Shown here: positions 33,507 through 43,753 of the stretch, piece by piece
Position numbering within the stretch: the stretch's first letter is position 1
How the letters are laid out: each line of letters opens with the position of its first letter
Assembly: GCA_916048095.2 (NCBI GenBank)
Contig: OU696588.1
Coordinates: 3,603,501 to 3,667,500 of the forward strand
Direction: 5' to 3'
Length of the DNA: 64,000 nt
Source: Sacculina carcini
Taxonomy: Eukaryota; Arthropoda; Thecostraca; Sacculinidae
Position numbers and translations under genes: made by a program
The notes under the pieces: model-generated
Told to the model about the DNA's origin: nothing
What the model saw: only the letters and a program-made list of their open reading frames with translations
The model's database searches: none

Positions 33507-33905
33507 TCTTGGGCCGTCACACCGTTGTGACGGTAAAAACGGGGACATGGATAAAACGAGGACATCGACGCATTTGATACAAACTCTGACGCATTTGAAG
33601 GGATTAGAAGGAATCTCACTGTATTGTGTGTGGATTTTGAAGGAATTTTAAGGTTTTCCACCCAACCTGGTGCATGTGTACTCTATGGCGCGGTGGCAGT
33701 AAAGTAACAAGTTGCTTGGTGAAAATGGGGACATCGACAAGTCTCTATTGTTATTTATTGAAGTTATAGGGTTTGATTTCGATGCATGCTGGTTTTTATT
33801 ATTGGAGCATGTTTGCTATTGGGAATATTTATCCGTTCATGTTCCATGCTGTCATGAACTTTTATCGTTTATGTAAACGTTAACAGTTGATTGGACTTGA
33901 GTAGT
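33507..33905 (+). repeat. Inverted-repeat element H, left arm
   Basis: From GTGACGGTAAAAACGGGGAC inward to about 33900, its reverse complement occurs at about 36660-37055. The strongest match (about 260 bp) includes ATCGACGCATTTGATACAAA, CCACCCAACCTGGTGCATGT and CAAGTTGCTTGGTGAAAATG. The inner part around the ATAAACGTGTAAA/TTTATGTAAACG words is more diverged. Confidence 0.82.
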
Positions 33906-33968
33906 GAAGTTATGTTTTTGTTGTTTGCTCTTATTTGTCTTTTTCCTCATTTTTGCTTCGTATGTCAT

Positions 33969-34051
33969 TGAAGAAGTATATACGTTATGAGCATATACGT
34001 ATATACGTATATACGTAAGTATATACGTATATGAGCATATACGTTTTTTGT
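33969..34051. repeat. TATACG-rich simple repeat
   Basis: Many copies of ATATACGT and GAGCATATACG in about 80 bp. The sequence is palindromic in character, so it reads similarly on both strands. Confidence 0.75.
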
Positions 34052-34340
34052 CGTCAGACATCTCAATTTCTGTTTAAGTTTCGTTGGCTCCCCATTATTC
34101 ATCGTATTCATTTTCTCCTTTGCTGTATTATTTTTAAACCTATTCACGACCCTAGTCAACCCTCTTATCTTTCTGGTATCCTCACTGTATCTACTGCTCC
34201 TCGTCCTCTCATCTGCCCTAGAGCCTTGAACGAGTCATCTTGGTCTTGTAAGTATTTTTCTTTCTTTGCTCACCGACTGAACAACTCGCTTCTCGTACTG
34301 TTCTATCAGCCACATCCTAATCCTCATTACGTTCGGCACT
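34052..34340 (+). pseudogene. L2/CR1-like LINE fragment, 3' end of ORF2
   Basis: The + frame reads SQFLFKFRWLPIIHRIHFLL..., DPSQPSYL and PLICPRALNESSWSCK, matching the C-terminal region of the L2 copy at 48082-48858. It is 5'-truncated with no RT catalytic motifs, inside inverted-repeat element H. Confidence 0.8.
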
Positions 34341-34359
34341 CTTTAGATTCGTTTTGGCG

Positions 34360-36185
34360 GCGTCAGCAACCACTAAGCACGTTATATCATTTGAATGTGT
34401 ACATGCAGTGTGCTTGTTGTGTGTGTGTGTGGTTGTGCGTGCTTGTTAGTGTGTTATAGCCAGTATCGTGTTGGACTAGTGTGTGAATACATCCTGTAAC
34501 TTGTGTTGTAACTGTGGAAGCGTTTCCCACGTCATGTTTCCTTTTGTCAGTTACACTTGTGCTCGTTCATGTTTTGTGTTTCTCTTTGAATATTTTTGGC
34601 TCATCTTGCTGTTTTATGCGCGGGTGTTTTTGATATGTGCTATACCAAATAAATGTGAATGTTTGTGTTTTGGTCATTGTATGACGGTTTTTGTGGTTTA
34701 CTTGTGTTCCAAAACAATTTAGTTTATATGGGAAGTTTCGTTAGCAGTTTACCACAGGTATTTGTAGCGTTGTTGTTCTCGACGGCGCTTCGGTCGATGT
34801 CGACCATTCCAGTTTTAAATTGATATGTATCAGTAAAGATGACCGTGAAAATAGTTGCAAACGTTGATCTGATTGTCACAACACCAATATGTTGAGATGT
34901 TGATCTTGGTCTTCGTCGTTCGACTGATCGTGAAGTCTTCTGAGTTCCTCTTGTTGTTGTGTTCCGAGATAACTAGTAATAGTCACCCAGTGGAAGTTTA
35001 ATTGTGTATTGACAGTAACCAGTGAGCTCTACTACCTTAAAGCTACTACTAAAACTAAATCTCTAGTCTCTCCAGTATCTCTAGTGTAAGACAGACTATA
35101 TATATAAACACACACAAATAGTAACACACACAGACTATGTCACACAAATCACAACGCACAGACAGCGCACGCACGATCACCGCCGATCACCGAACAAAAC
35201 ACTGCTCGCCTTTGGCCTTGACAAGGACATCGCACCTAACGTTGTCTCATGGGGACGCCGTTACTTGAAACGCGGTATCGCACAGCGATGCACACGCGCT
35301 CTTTACCACAGTAGCTTGCTGACTCTTTAATCAACTCTAACATCTAGTCTTCATAGTCTCCCCAGTATTCATTATCCACTCTCTGTGTCTAGTATCTAGT
35401 CCCAGTCTCCGGTATTCCGCCCTATTTTCAGCACAACACGGGTATATATACCCACGACCACATGTCGTCGGCTCAATGCGTCACAAGTAATGCGAGTTGG
35501 CCAAACAGCACGGCTACACAACCAGTACACACGCTATTTCTAAACATGTTCTGACTGCACACACGCGTGTTACCATGATCTGTTCAGCCAAGTCAGACAC
35601 ACAAAAAGGTCATAAATTAACTGTCAAGTTACTTCACACATTACCAATCATATCAGGCGCAGTGTACTACTGACGCCACCCAACCATAAATGAGCCTAAC
35701 TACAGCTGCACAAGCAGGCCGCGAAAAGAACGCGAAAGTAAACTGAGAGAGCGAAAAAACTGAGTAAACTGACGGACAGAAAACTGGTCTGATTATAACT
35801 GTTATACTGATATCCAAGTAACATTTTGATTCTTTTGTCGTATTTTCAGTTTCCGTTAGTTACCTACTTTTCATTTGTTATATTGTCAGTCCTACATTTG
35901 TGGATCGTGTGCGGTGCATCACATGCTTGATTCGCTCTGTTATGTCTATAATGAAGACACGTCTGTGAAGAAGACATTGTTTATTATCGAAGCGTTTCCT
36001 GAATGTTGGCTGTTTCCTGACAATACATGACTTATTTCCAGCTCGCCTGAAACTCATAGTTTCACCATGTCTTACTGAATCATACTTTTTTCAGCCACTG
36101 GGATAGCTGGGTGGAATGCAGGTGTCCATGTCCACATGTCCCCCTTCACACACGCACACATACACAAGCGCTGGCACACGCAGCT
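34360..36185. other. Element H internal region, no gene seen
   Basis: Mixed AT-rich sequence with no supported coding region. Around 34990-35420 there are many CTAGT/CTCCAGTATC-type words and a TATATATA stretch (35098-35106), which might be an old LTR or promoter remnant. I cannot support a boundary. Confidence 0.35.
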
Positions 36186-36187
36186 GG

Positions 36188-36275
36188 TCATTGGTCCGTT
36201 GGCTGTTGGAGCTCTCAGCCTATCCGTTGATCTGCGAATGATACGCGTATTTTACAGCGTGCTTCATCTGGAAGT
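36188..36275 (-). pseudogene. Short Ginger-like integrase fragment
   Basis: The CCGTTGG...CTCTCAGCCT...CGTTG.TCTGCG.ATGATACGCGT run and the GCGTGCTTCA.CTGGAA that follows match 29640-29720, the region coding the catalytic Glu (TNGQAERTNG). It is only about 85 bp, so it is a relic inside element H. Confidence 0.65.
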
Positions 36276-36340
36276 ATCACCTATTTGAATGATATTCGAA
36301 GAAAAACAAAATGAGGAAAAATACGATCAAACAAGAAGAA

Positions 36341-36427
36341 CATCACTTCACTAGATAAGTTCTGTTAAACATCACTTCACTAGTTCAGTTCTGTTAAACA
36401 TCACTTCGCTAGTTCAGTTCTGTCAAA
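36341..36427. repeat. 29-bp tandem repeat, three copies
   Basis: CATCACTTCACTAG...TTCTGTTAAA starts at 36341, 36370 and 36399. Copies differ at a few bases. Confidence 0.85.
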
Positions 36428-36659
36428 GACGTGGTCATAATGGAGGCAATGTATTATCTGTACTCAGCAACAGCAAGCAGCGCAACAACTCACTCAACAT
36501 TCGCGACTGCGCACGCACACACTCCACTTCAGGATGGACAAACAAGCATATATACAAATCAGACATAGTCATACGCAAGCGGGCGTACCAATGTAGTCAC
36601 ACACAATGCAAGCGAATTCTACACCCAAGGTCGGTTAGCGAATGTACAAGCCTGTAAAG

Positions 36660-37055
36660 ACACGTTTACATCAACAAGTTCAATCCACTATTTACACGTT
36701 TATATAAACGATAAAAGTCGATTTCAGATTTGAACATTAAACGAAAAATACTCCCAGTAGCTTATATAAGCTCAACACTAGCCCGCACCAAAAACAAACC
36801 CTATGACTTCAATAAATAACAATAGAAACTCGTTGATGTCCCCATTTTCACCAAGCAACTTGTTACTTTACTGCCACCGCGCCATACAGTACACATGCAC
36901 CAGGTTGGGTGGAAAACCTTAAAATTCCTTCAAAATCCTAACACAATACAGTAAGATTCCTTCAAATCCCTTCAAATGCGTCAGAGTTTGTATCAAATGC
37001 GTCGATGTCCCCCTTTTATCCATGTCCCCGTTTTTACCGTCACACCGTCACACCG
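36660..37055 (-). repeat. Inverted-repeat element H, right arm
   Basis: Reverse complement of 33507-33905. The arm ends with two CCGTCACA units immediately before the C-type LTR at 37056. The element spans about 3.5 kb. Confidence 0.82.
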
Positions 37056-37380
37056 TGCGCAGCTTTCATGTTAGTGTTTTTAAGTGTAGTTTATGTTATA
37101 GTGTTTTTTTGTGTGGAAAATATGTTCTTATCGGAAATGAAACCTGTCTTTTTTACTTTGTTTGGGTAATTTTTAGTTTTTCCATATTTCTAAGAATTTT
37201 TTTTTTGCGGTGCGCGTAAGACGCGAGGATGATTTCCTGTGGGTATATGAGCTGTCGTTTTACCGCCAGAGCCCTTTTTCGTTGTCTCGGCATCCTTCAG
37301 TGTACTTGTCTCCGCTTCTGTGTGCCGACGCAAATATACGCACGTGCTCTCACATCCGCTGGTCTTGAACTCACGCTACA
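37056..37380 (+). mobile_element. Second C-type LTR, uninterrupted (empty site for element A)
   Basis: TGCGCAGC...CGCTACA, matching 395-586 plus 10312-10482. At 37250-37253 the AGCT occurs once and the sequence runs straight on to GTCGTTTTACC, giving the pre-insertion state for element A. It has a 22-base insertion near 37084 and lacks about 45 bases near 37338 compared with the first copy. No polypurine tract precedes it and no PBS follows, so it is a solo LTR or a remnant. Confidence 0.85.
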
Positions 37381-37643
37381 CTGTACATATAAGTGCCGCA
37401 CAGTACCGTGCAAACCATGATATTAGGGCTTTCAGACACATTATAACAATTGTATTGCGCATATTTAATGATAATTCAATTTGATAGGGTCACTAATAGC
37501 ATGAATAACTCATGTGTAGATAAAAATAATTAATTTAACATCGCAAATATATAATTTGAATTATTTGCATGACTCCTAAAAATGTGATTTTTTGGTTGAG
37601 GATTTTTAAAAAAACAAACATGTTTTTAGGTCGCATTTCTAGG
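37381..37643. other. AT-rich spacer, no gene seen
   Basis: Between the C-type LTR and element E. No coding or repeat signal that I can support. Confidence 0.4.
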
Positions 37644-37850
37644 TGCGACACAACTTCCGTCTCGCGCCACCTCCCGGCCCTACCAGCTGTGTGTACGCCT
37701 GTTTGTCTGTCTGTGTGTCATATTTATCCTACGTGTTGTACGTAGTGTCCGATCGTCCTGTCCTGTTTTGTCTGTACTTGTAAATACAGTCGGTCCAAAG
37801 AAGCACTCACGTTATCAGCTTGTGTTGTTCCGTGGCAACCAAACGCCACA
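37644..37850 (+). mobile_element. Element E 5' LTR
   Basis: Starts TGCGACACAACTTCCG and ends AACGCCACA. It repeats at 38330-38582, with about 45 extra bases in the second copy. It is followed by the PBS TGGTGCCCCGAGTGAGG (37852-37868), identical to that of element C. Confidence 0.82.
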
Positions 37851-38329
37851 CTGGTGCCCCGAGTGAGGTTGGAATGATGCTGAGTGAAATTATTTTGACA
37901 ATTCATCTGCGCCTCATCTGTTGCACTTTGTCTACGTGCGCATCGCCTATCCGTCTGTGTCGCAGCCTTCTGTGTCTCGCTAAAAGCGAGGCACCATCAG
38001 TTGCTGACCAGACGCACCAGCATCACACCATCCAGGACCGACTCCGTCCGGTGCCCTACTCCGTCAATTTTCTCCTACGGGCTCCGGACGTGAAATCACC
38101 GACGAGCAAACGTCTGCGCAGCAAGAAGACAACTCAAGAATATTGCCTCGTCTTCTTGCTGGATGTAGTTTCTGCAATCACCTCCGAAGTTCGCTACCGG
38201 CTGCGCAGCACGAGGTCGACTCTATTGCTGCAAATTCACTCGGCCTCGTTCTGCAGTGCAGTATGACACGCCAGCATATTGCGATGTCTACGAAAATACC
38301 GCTCCGCTTCTGGTGGGAGAGCCGTGTGG
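37851..38329 (+). mobile_element. Element E internal region, deleted
   Basis: Only 479 bp between the LTRs: the PBS, a short stretch with no recognisable Gag or Pol domain, and a purine-rich run (TGGTGGGAGAGCCGTG) next to the 3' LTR. All catalytic genes are missing, so it would depend on enzymes of another element, possibly of type C because the PBS is shared. Confidence 0.7.
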
Positions 38330-38582
38330 TGCGACACAACTTCCGTCTCGCGCCACCTCCCGACCCTACCAGCTGTGTGTACGCCTGTTTGTCTGTATGT
38401 CCGTGTGTCATGTTTGTCCGTGCCTGTGTGTGTGTTGTAGGACCATGTGTGCGTGAGCTTGTTTGTACGTGTGTCCGATCGTCCTGACCTGTTATGTCTG
38501 TACTGTACTTTCTGTAAATAGAGTCGGTCCAAAGCACTCACGTTGTCAACTTGTGTTGTTCCGTGGCAACCCAAACGCCACA
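38330..38582 (+). mobile_element. Element E 3' LTR
   Basis: 253-bp partner of 37644-37850, with the same TG...CA ends. No target duplication is visible outside the pair. Confidence 0.82.
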
Positions 38583-38650
38583 CAGACAATCAACAACAAC
38601 AACATTTATTTGTTATAGCGCACCAAAGGGCTCAGGCGCGAATTGATTAT
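38583..38650 (-). mobile_element. L2-like LINE/SINE 3' end relic
   Basis: On the minus strand it reads GCGCTATAACAAATAAATG followed by (TTG)n. This is the tail type seen at 47533, 47807 and 57841. It is inserted at the outer edge of the element E LTR. Confidence 0.6.
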
Positions 38651-38663
38651 AAACAGAGTAACT

Positions 38664-40654
38664 AGAGTTGGGAATTTTATGTGACTATTTTTGGCGTTAT
38701 ATGTTTTTATTATGTGACGAAAAATGCCAGAATATGTTGTCAAAAGTCCCAAAATATGTTAATCAAATTTCATATAACATGTGACTTTTGACTCTTTCGA
38801 AGATTATTTGCATTTTATGCATGTATACAGCGACATCCCAGGGGCCCTAGGGAGGCGAAATTTTCGTAGTAAGTGATTGAGCCCTTCCGGTAATGCTGGA
38901 GTGCAGTGACGGCGCCAGATAATCTTACGGTGGAGGGGTGTCGCTGGGTGGGGATATGGAAAAAGATGAGGGGTTATGGGAAACATAAGGTATAACGTCG
39001 CCTTGTTATCTTCAACTGACAGTGATAGTCTGTTTAAGTTCCTCTTGATGTTATGCCGCGATAACCCAAATTTCCGGTTGAAGATGAATGTATTGTTGAC
39101 ACAGGCAATCCGAACAACTAATTGAAATGGTATCAAATGCTCACAAGCCGCTATACTTGTGTCACAAAAAGTCCTAGTCAGACACTAACAGCCAAACAGC
39201 TCCTATCTGTACAACCCGCCTATCAATGTCCTAATCCCCCACATCTCCTAATGCCCTACTACGCTCCTATGGTTACATCTCGAATGTCTCTGTTGTAATC
39301 TTCTCAAGCCTAGTCGACACCGTCTTTCATACGGACACCCGGGCATTTGCACTGTTTTGCGACAATGAAAACAGTGTGGGTTGGCTCTACAGACAAACAT
39401 ACAACAATGTCAGCCACCTGGGTCCAAGGCTACCTCAATCAGTAATTTACGATAGACTCTAGTGGTGTTTTTACTTCTGAGGATACGCGGATATACGGCC
39501 TGTTTCAACACATACTCAGTCGCAAGCGCTCAGAGCATGTTTACATATATGCACCTATTCAGACGTGAGTTCAACACAAGTCGATTAATGATACCACTTT
39601 GCAGATACACAACCATCAGTTTCGCATTAAAACAATGTATGTTTTTGTGCAATGCAACACACACGAACTAAGCCTATGGTTAGTTTACACATTTGGATGC
39701 AACCCGCGCGGAACAGAAACACAAAACAAAGAAGAAAAAGAAACAGAAAATCTGGTCCGACTGAAACTTTGTTACATGAAGAATATAGAATGAATGAAGA
39801 ATATAGAATGAAGAATATAGAATGTTACATGAAGAACTACACTCGAAATGTTCATGGAAGAGGTGCTACTGTAAGGGTGCCGTTTTGGACTTTTGCTTCG
39901 AGGCGCAATGATCCCATGATTCGATTATGCATGGATAGTTAATATGATGCTTTTCGAGTGAGCAACTGATTTGTTGTATCGATCGAGCTGCGACTTGTGA
40001 CCAGCGGACACGTTTTTCTCACATGCAACGTAAAACATTATTTTCCCATCAGACATGTTTTTCTGGGGAAATTCGACTTCACGTTGAATTCCTTTAACCC
40101 TTTGAAAGTAACGATACAGTACAGACAGACGACATTTGAGAAATTTGTGTTTAATAATTTCCGAAAGTGTAAATATGAAGTACATGTATGATCCTACCTT
40201 CCCAAAAAGCCAATGACACGTATATCTAGCTTGGAGCGATTTGATCACACAAATGAAAACAACCACAACCCATATGGTAGTTAACCAAGGAAATAACACC
40301 GTGCTACACTTTTGGTGTCTTTTGAGAAGCTATTAGGAACGTTGCTATATTTCCATTGTCAATGTTGCTGGCGTTAATATTAAACCTATATACAATGTCC
40401 GATTCTATCATAACATGTTAAAACCGTGATCTGTGTTATTACAGTTATTAACAAGATATATTGATTAAAAGCACAACATATAAAAATATATATTAGCCAC
40501 ACTACACTGGCCGAGGTGAACATATTGCCCTATTGCAGAGTATGGGAGTACTCGGGCATTTGTGGCTAATATGTTCATAGGGAAATATTGTAGTACTCCC
40601 CGTCATTTTATGTGAAAAAATATTTTGATGTGATCACATAAAATTCCCAACTCT
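38664..40654. mobile_element. 2-kb DNA-transposon-like element with 20-21 bp terminal inverted repeats
   Basis: AGAGTTGGGAATTTTATGTG at 38664 and its exact reverse complement ending at 40654. The terminal pattern is hAT-like, but I see no matching 8-bp duplication. No transposase is recognisable inside. At about 40490-40600 there is a subterminal inverted repeat (ATTAGCCAC / GTGGCTAAT). It is probably a non-autonomous copy. Confidence 0.68.
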
Positions 40655-40689
40655 TGTAATAGATTAGTGCTGGATATTGTTTATGAAGG

Positions 40690-40910
40690 ACTGTTTTGTA
40701 TGAGTGCGAGTGAAGGTGCTGTATGTGTATATGAGCGTGCATTTGAATGGTGGATTGTCCGGTTTGCTGACTGCGCGGGCCAAGTGGTGGCGTGATGTTT
40801 CGGGAGTCGTTGTGTGAGCGTCTGGAGTGTGTATCGGTGTGCGGTGTCTTGTGGGCGCGCGTGGGGCTGCAATGCCCCTGCGCTTGTCCTCTAATACATA
40901 TTTTGTTTTT
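40690..40910 (-). repeat. F-type LTR-like segment in reverse orientation
   Basis: The reverse complement begins CAAAATATGTATTAGAGGAC and has CCCACGCGCGCCCACAA, resembling 41792-41835 in the element F LTR (CAAAATATGTATTTAGAGAC, CCACGCGCGCCTACAA). Similarity fades further in. Confidence 0.45.
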
Positions 40911-40944
40911 GTTTATTATGTCTGCTTTTACAAGCTAACCGGCC

Positions 40945-40994
40945 TGTAACAACTCTAATCATAACACACGCGTGCGTGCAAACGTCTTACTACA
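40945..40994 (-). mobile_element. Element F 3' LTR, shortened
   Basis: TGTAAC...ATAACACACG...CGTCTTACTACA, 50 bp. It matches the two ends of the 267-bp LTR at 41769-42035 with the middle missing. A polypurine tract (AAACAGGGGGAGG on the minus strand) abuts it at 40995-41010. Confidence 0.65.
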
Positions 40995-41756
40995 CCTCCC
41001 CCTGTTTCTCAAGAAACAAAGAAATGAAAGCAAATAACAAAAGCAAACGCACTCTATCGGCTAGCAATGACACACATGCATCACACACACCCATGTATGA
41101 AACATCGCGCATCTAACTGACCGACTAACTAATCAAGCAATGAAGCAGGAAAAAACAACGCCATCAAACAAGTCACACTCGACGACGGCCTCCATCATGC
41201 GCACACCATGACTGCGGCGAAGCACAACACGGCAGGCCCCAGCGTCCACCACGCTCCACCCTCGCCCGTGCTCTTCGGTGCTCCACCGCAGCCTGCCGTC
41301 CTCTTCATCACCGGCCACCGCGACAGGGTACAACACTCTACGGCCCCAGCACACTCCGTGCTCCCGCCGTCACCAGTACTCTTCAGCACCCTGTCGCAGC
41401 CGGGCCTGATCCACCATCCACACAGGCCGCGCCGTCTTGCCTTCCATTCAGATCCTCCGGCTTCGGCAGCTCTCACTCCACCAGCCCTCCAGCACCAGCA
41501 GCTTCCTCCGACAAGTCAACGACCTGTCCAGAGCAGGAGGGCCGACAAACACCATCGGCCACAGCTTCCCCCGCTGTCTTCAGCCGGCGCATTGCTTCAC
41601 AGTCGCCACCTGCAACACTCTCCTGGCACGTCGCTGAACCATGACACCGCTCCAAACGTCTCCGCCGCTGATGCTGAAGGCGTCTTCACCACTACTGCCG
41701 AAGCCAGATCAACAACGTTCACCACACTAACTTATCCAACAATAAAAACTAAATAG
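40995..41756 (-). mobile_element. Element F internal region, non-coding
   Basis: About 760 bp with no Gag or Pol domain. The Pro/His-rich open frames here are products of CCN/CAN-rich composition. With LTRs, a polypurine tract and a PBS-like site, it looks like a TRIM-type non-autonomous LTR element. Element D, which shares its PBS-like site, could be a relative of its donor. Confidence 0.6.
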
Positions 41757-41768
41757 GCCGAAATAGCT
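41757..41768 (-). promoter_or_regulatory. Element F PBS-like 12-mer matching the 5' end of tRNA-Phe
   Basis: AGCTATTTCGGC on the minus strand, directly next to the 5' LTR, identical to 13911-13922 in element D although their LTRs differ. The complement GCCGAAATAGCT equals tRNA-Phe positions 1-12 as I recall them. Confidence 0.6.
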
Positions 41769-42035
41769 TGTAACGCTCTAAAATCCGGTTCCAAAATATG
41801 TATTTAGAGACAGCGATGTGCCACGCGCGCCTACAATACCACACCACACCGTTACCACGCCCGAACACCGACTCCCCACACACACATACCACCCCGTGCA
41901 ACGTGCACATATTGCAACATACCGCAGCCAATCAACGAGCTGACACACGCTCACTCTCTCTCCCTACACATCTCACACTTCTCAAATTATACATACAATC
42001 ATAACACACGAGTGTAATAATAACGTCTTACTACA
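41769..42035 (-). mobile_element. Element F 5' LTR
   Basis: In element orientation TGTAGTAAGACG...GAGCGTTACA, 267 bp. It shares its ends with 40945-40994. No target duplication was found around the pair. Confidence 0.68.
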
Positions 42036-42215
42036 TATCACTCATGGACAATGATATGGTTTCACTAGATCATTTGTTCCTCAGTCTGGCCTGTTTCAGT
42101 TGTATTAATATTTATTGTTTCAAGTGAACGTTCCGGAATGTTTGTGCCAACATGTGTGTGTGTGTATGTATGTGTCCTGTTTTTCCCGTTCTATGTGTGT
42201 AAATATAGTACTCAC

Positions 42216-42243
42216 GCTGTTCGTGTGTGTGTGTGTGTGTGTG
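42216..42243. repeat. (GT)n microsatellite
   Basis: A GT dinucleotide run within a GT-rich stretch (42150-42245). Confidence 0.85.
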
Positions 42244-42424
42244 TTCATAGCGTGTAATAGTCGCATGACACCGCTTGTGCCCGTGCTAGATAAGAAAAAT
42301 CAGCGGCATATAGCACCACGACAAATTACGATAACTTACACACACTAGTACTTCTATATTGGGCAAGACTATCAGATCTAGATCTATATTCTTGACGACG
42401 ATGAGCTACATAGGTATTTTGTGC

Positions 42425-42745
42425 ACTGCGTGGTGTAGTGGTTAGCACCCGCCTCACAAGCAGTCCATGTTTCGAAACCCGGCGTAGCAGAATTTCTTGG
42501 GTGAATTCTGTAATCCAACAGTCCCTGTCCACCCAGCAGTAAATGGTACCAAATATCAGTTATATGTTATGTCATGCATTCTAGGGAGGTGGTCCTCTCT
42601 AATACGTATTTCGTCCTAGTGGCGCCATAGCGTGGAGAGGGTCGGTTCTGGGGTGACAGCGAGCTGCACGGGACACACCTGTGTGTTCATAACCTTCGAC
42701 TTGTAGTAGATGTCACTTGAGGCATTTAACCTTTAATATATATGA
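42425..42745 (+). mobile_element. tRNA-derived SINE
   Basis: The head has a pol III A-box-like TGGTGTAGTGGTTAGCACC and B-box-like GTTTCGAAACCC at tRNA spacing, with imperfect stem pairing. The body (about 42495-42725) is unrelated to tRNA. The tail is a GAT/ATG repeat (42738-42755), like the CAT repeat tail of the adjoining RTE LINE, which may supply its mobilisation. It is not a functional tRNA: the cloverleaf is degenerate and there is a long 3' body. Confidence 0.75.
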
Positions 42746-42755
42746 TGATGATGAT

Positions 42756-42820
42756 GTACGCATATATTACACCCAGCTGGAGCAGGAGGTGCAATGCGCT
42801 ATAGCCACATTCAAAATGAA
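42756..42820 (-). mobile_element. RTE LINE 3' UTR and repeat tail
   Basis: About 65 bp after the ORF stop, then (CAT)n on the minus strand. RTE elements typically have very short 3' UTRs and simple-repeat tails. Confidence 0.7.
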
Positions 42821-43753
42821 TCACTGGTGTATCAGCCGGTTCCACTGCTGGCGATTAGTAGCCGTTGCAGCTGCACTACTAAGCGTCAGACCGAGCCGCT
42901 GCAGGTCTTCCTCCATCTGCTGCCGGTAAGTGAAACGCAGGGCACCGCCTCGACGTCGTGGCTCGGTAGGCGGACTGGACAACACGACAGCCAGCGGCAC
43001 ATCAGGCCGGCGCAGCACATGTCCCAGTAGTGTCAGTCTCCTCGTGCGCAGAGTACGAGACACCTGCACCGTGCCAGTCTGAGCATAGAGGCTGCTGCTG
43101 GTAACAATTGTTGGGTAGCGGATACCAGCGCAATACCGTAGGAGAGCACGATGTCCCGCATCGACTTCCTCACTCAGCGTCTCTGTCAATGTCCACGTTT
43201 CGCCACCATAAATCAGTGTGGACTGCACACAGGCAGCGAACAGACGAATTTTGGCCTGTGTTGATGCGTTTGAAGTCCAAACACTGGAAAGTCTGCGGGC
43301 GGCCAGCCAGACCAGCTGTCGGCGTCGACGGTACGCCGCTCGGCTATTCGACATTTCACTACCGAGATAGGAAAAGTCAGCGGTGAGTTTTAGCAGAGCA
43401 CCCGATTTCGTCTTGATGGTGGCTGTGTCTTCGCTGCCTACCGCCATGTATTCACATTTGGCTTCATTTAAATGCAGCCCGACCGTTGATGCAACGTCCT
43501 CGAACCGGTCCAGCTGACTCTGCGCGTCTGCTGCATTGTCGGCAACAATGGCGATATCATCAGCATATGCCAGAGCGCAGAGTCTAACTGCAGGATATCG
43601 TGATGACAGTCGGCGACGCACTGTGTAGGCACTACTGTCCAGCAGACTGCGTCGCATTACGTAGTCCATGACTATGATGAATAAATATGGCGCCAGAGTA
43701 TCGCCCTGCAAAACGCCAGTGCTTGTGTCGAATGGCTTCGTCAGACCGCAGGG
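42821..43753 (-). pseudogene. RTE LINE ORF, RT C-terminal half
   Basis: The frame from just after a TAA (43754-43756). It continues GVLQGDTLAPYLF (RT motif B), LAYADDIAIV (motif C, YADD), FSYLGSEMS, and a C-terminal RTE-type region (TLLGHVLRR, RFTYRQQMEEDL). It reads in the same frame as the upstream half. The TAA falls where a residue is expected just before the PCGLT segment. Confidence 0.87.

Noticed and set aside
34990-35480. Possible LTR or promoter block with TATATATA and CTAGT words
   Set aside because: No second copy and no PBS or polypurine tract were found, so boundaries and identity cannot be supported.
37056-37380. 3' LTR of the virus-carrying element C
   Set aside because: Same family and strand, but there is no polypurine tract before it, no matching duplication with the left flank and several indel differences from the 5' LTR. 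It may be a separate solo LTR.
38656-40662. 8-bp duplication expected for a hAT element around 38664-40654
   Set aside because: GAGTAACT on the left and TGTAATAG on the right do not match, so the superfamily is left open.
41208-41756. Proline-rich 182-codon open frame
   Set aside because: It lies antisense inside the non-coding part of element F, has no domain and reflects CCN/CAN-rich composition.
42425-42495. Possible tRNA gene
   Set aside because: A and B boxes are present, but the arms do not form a proper cloverleaf and a 230-bp non-tRNA body with a repeat tail follows. Called a SINE instead.
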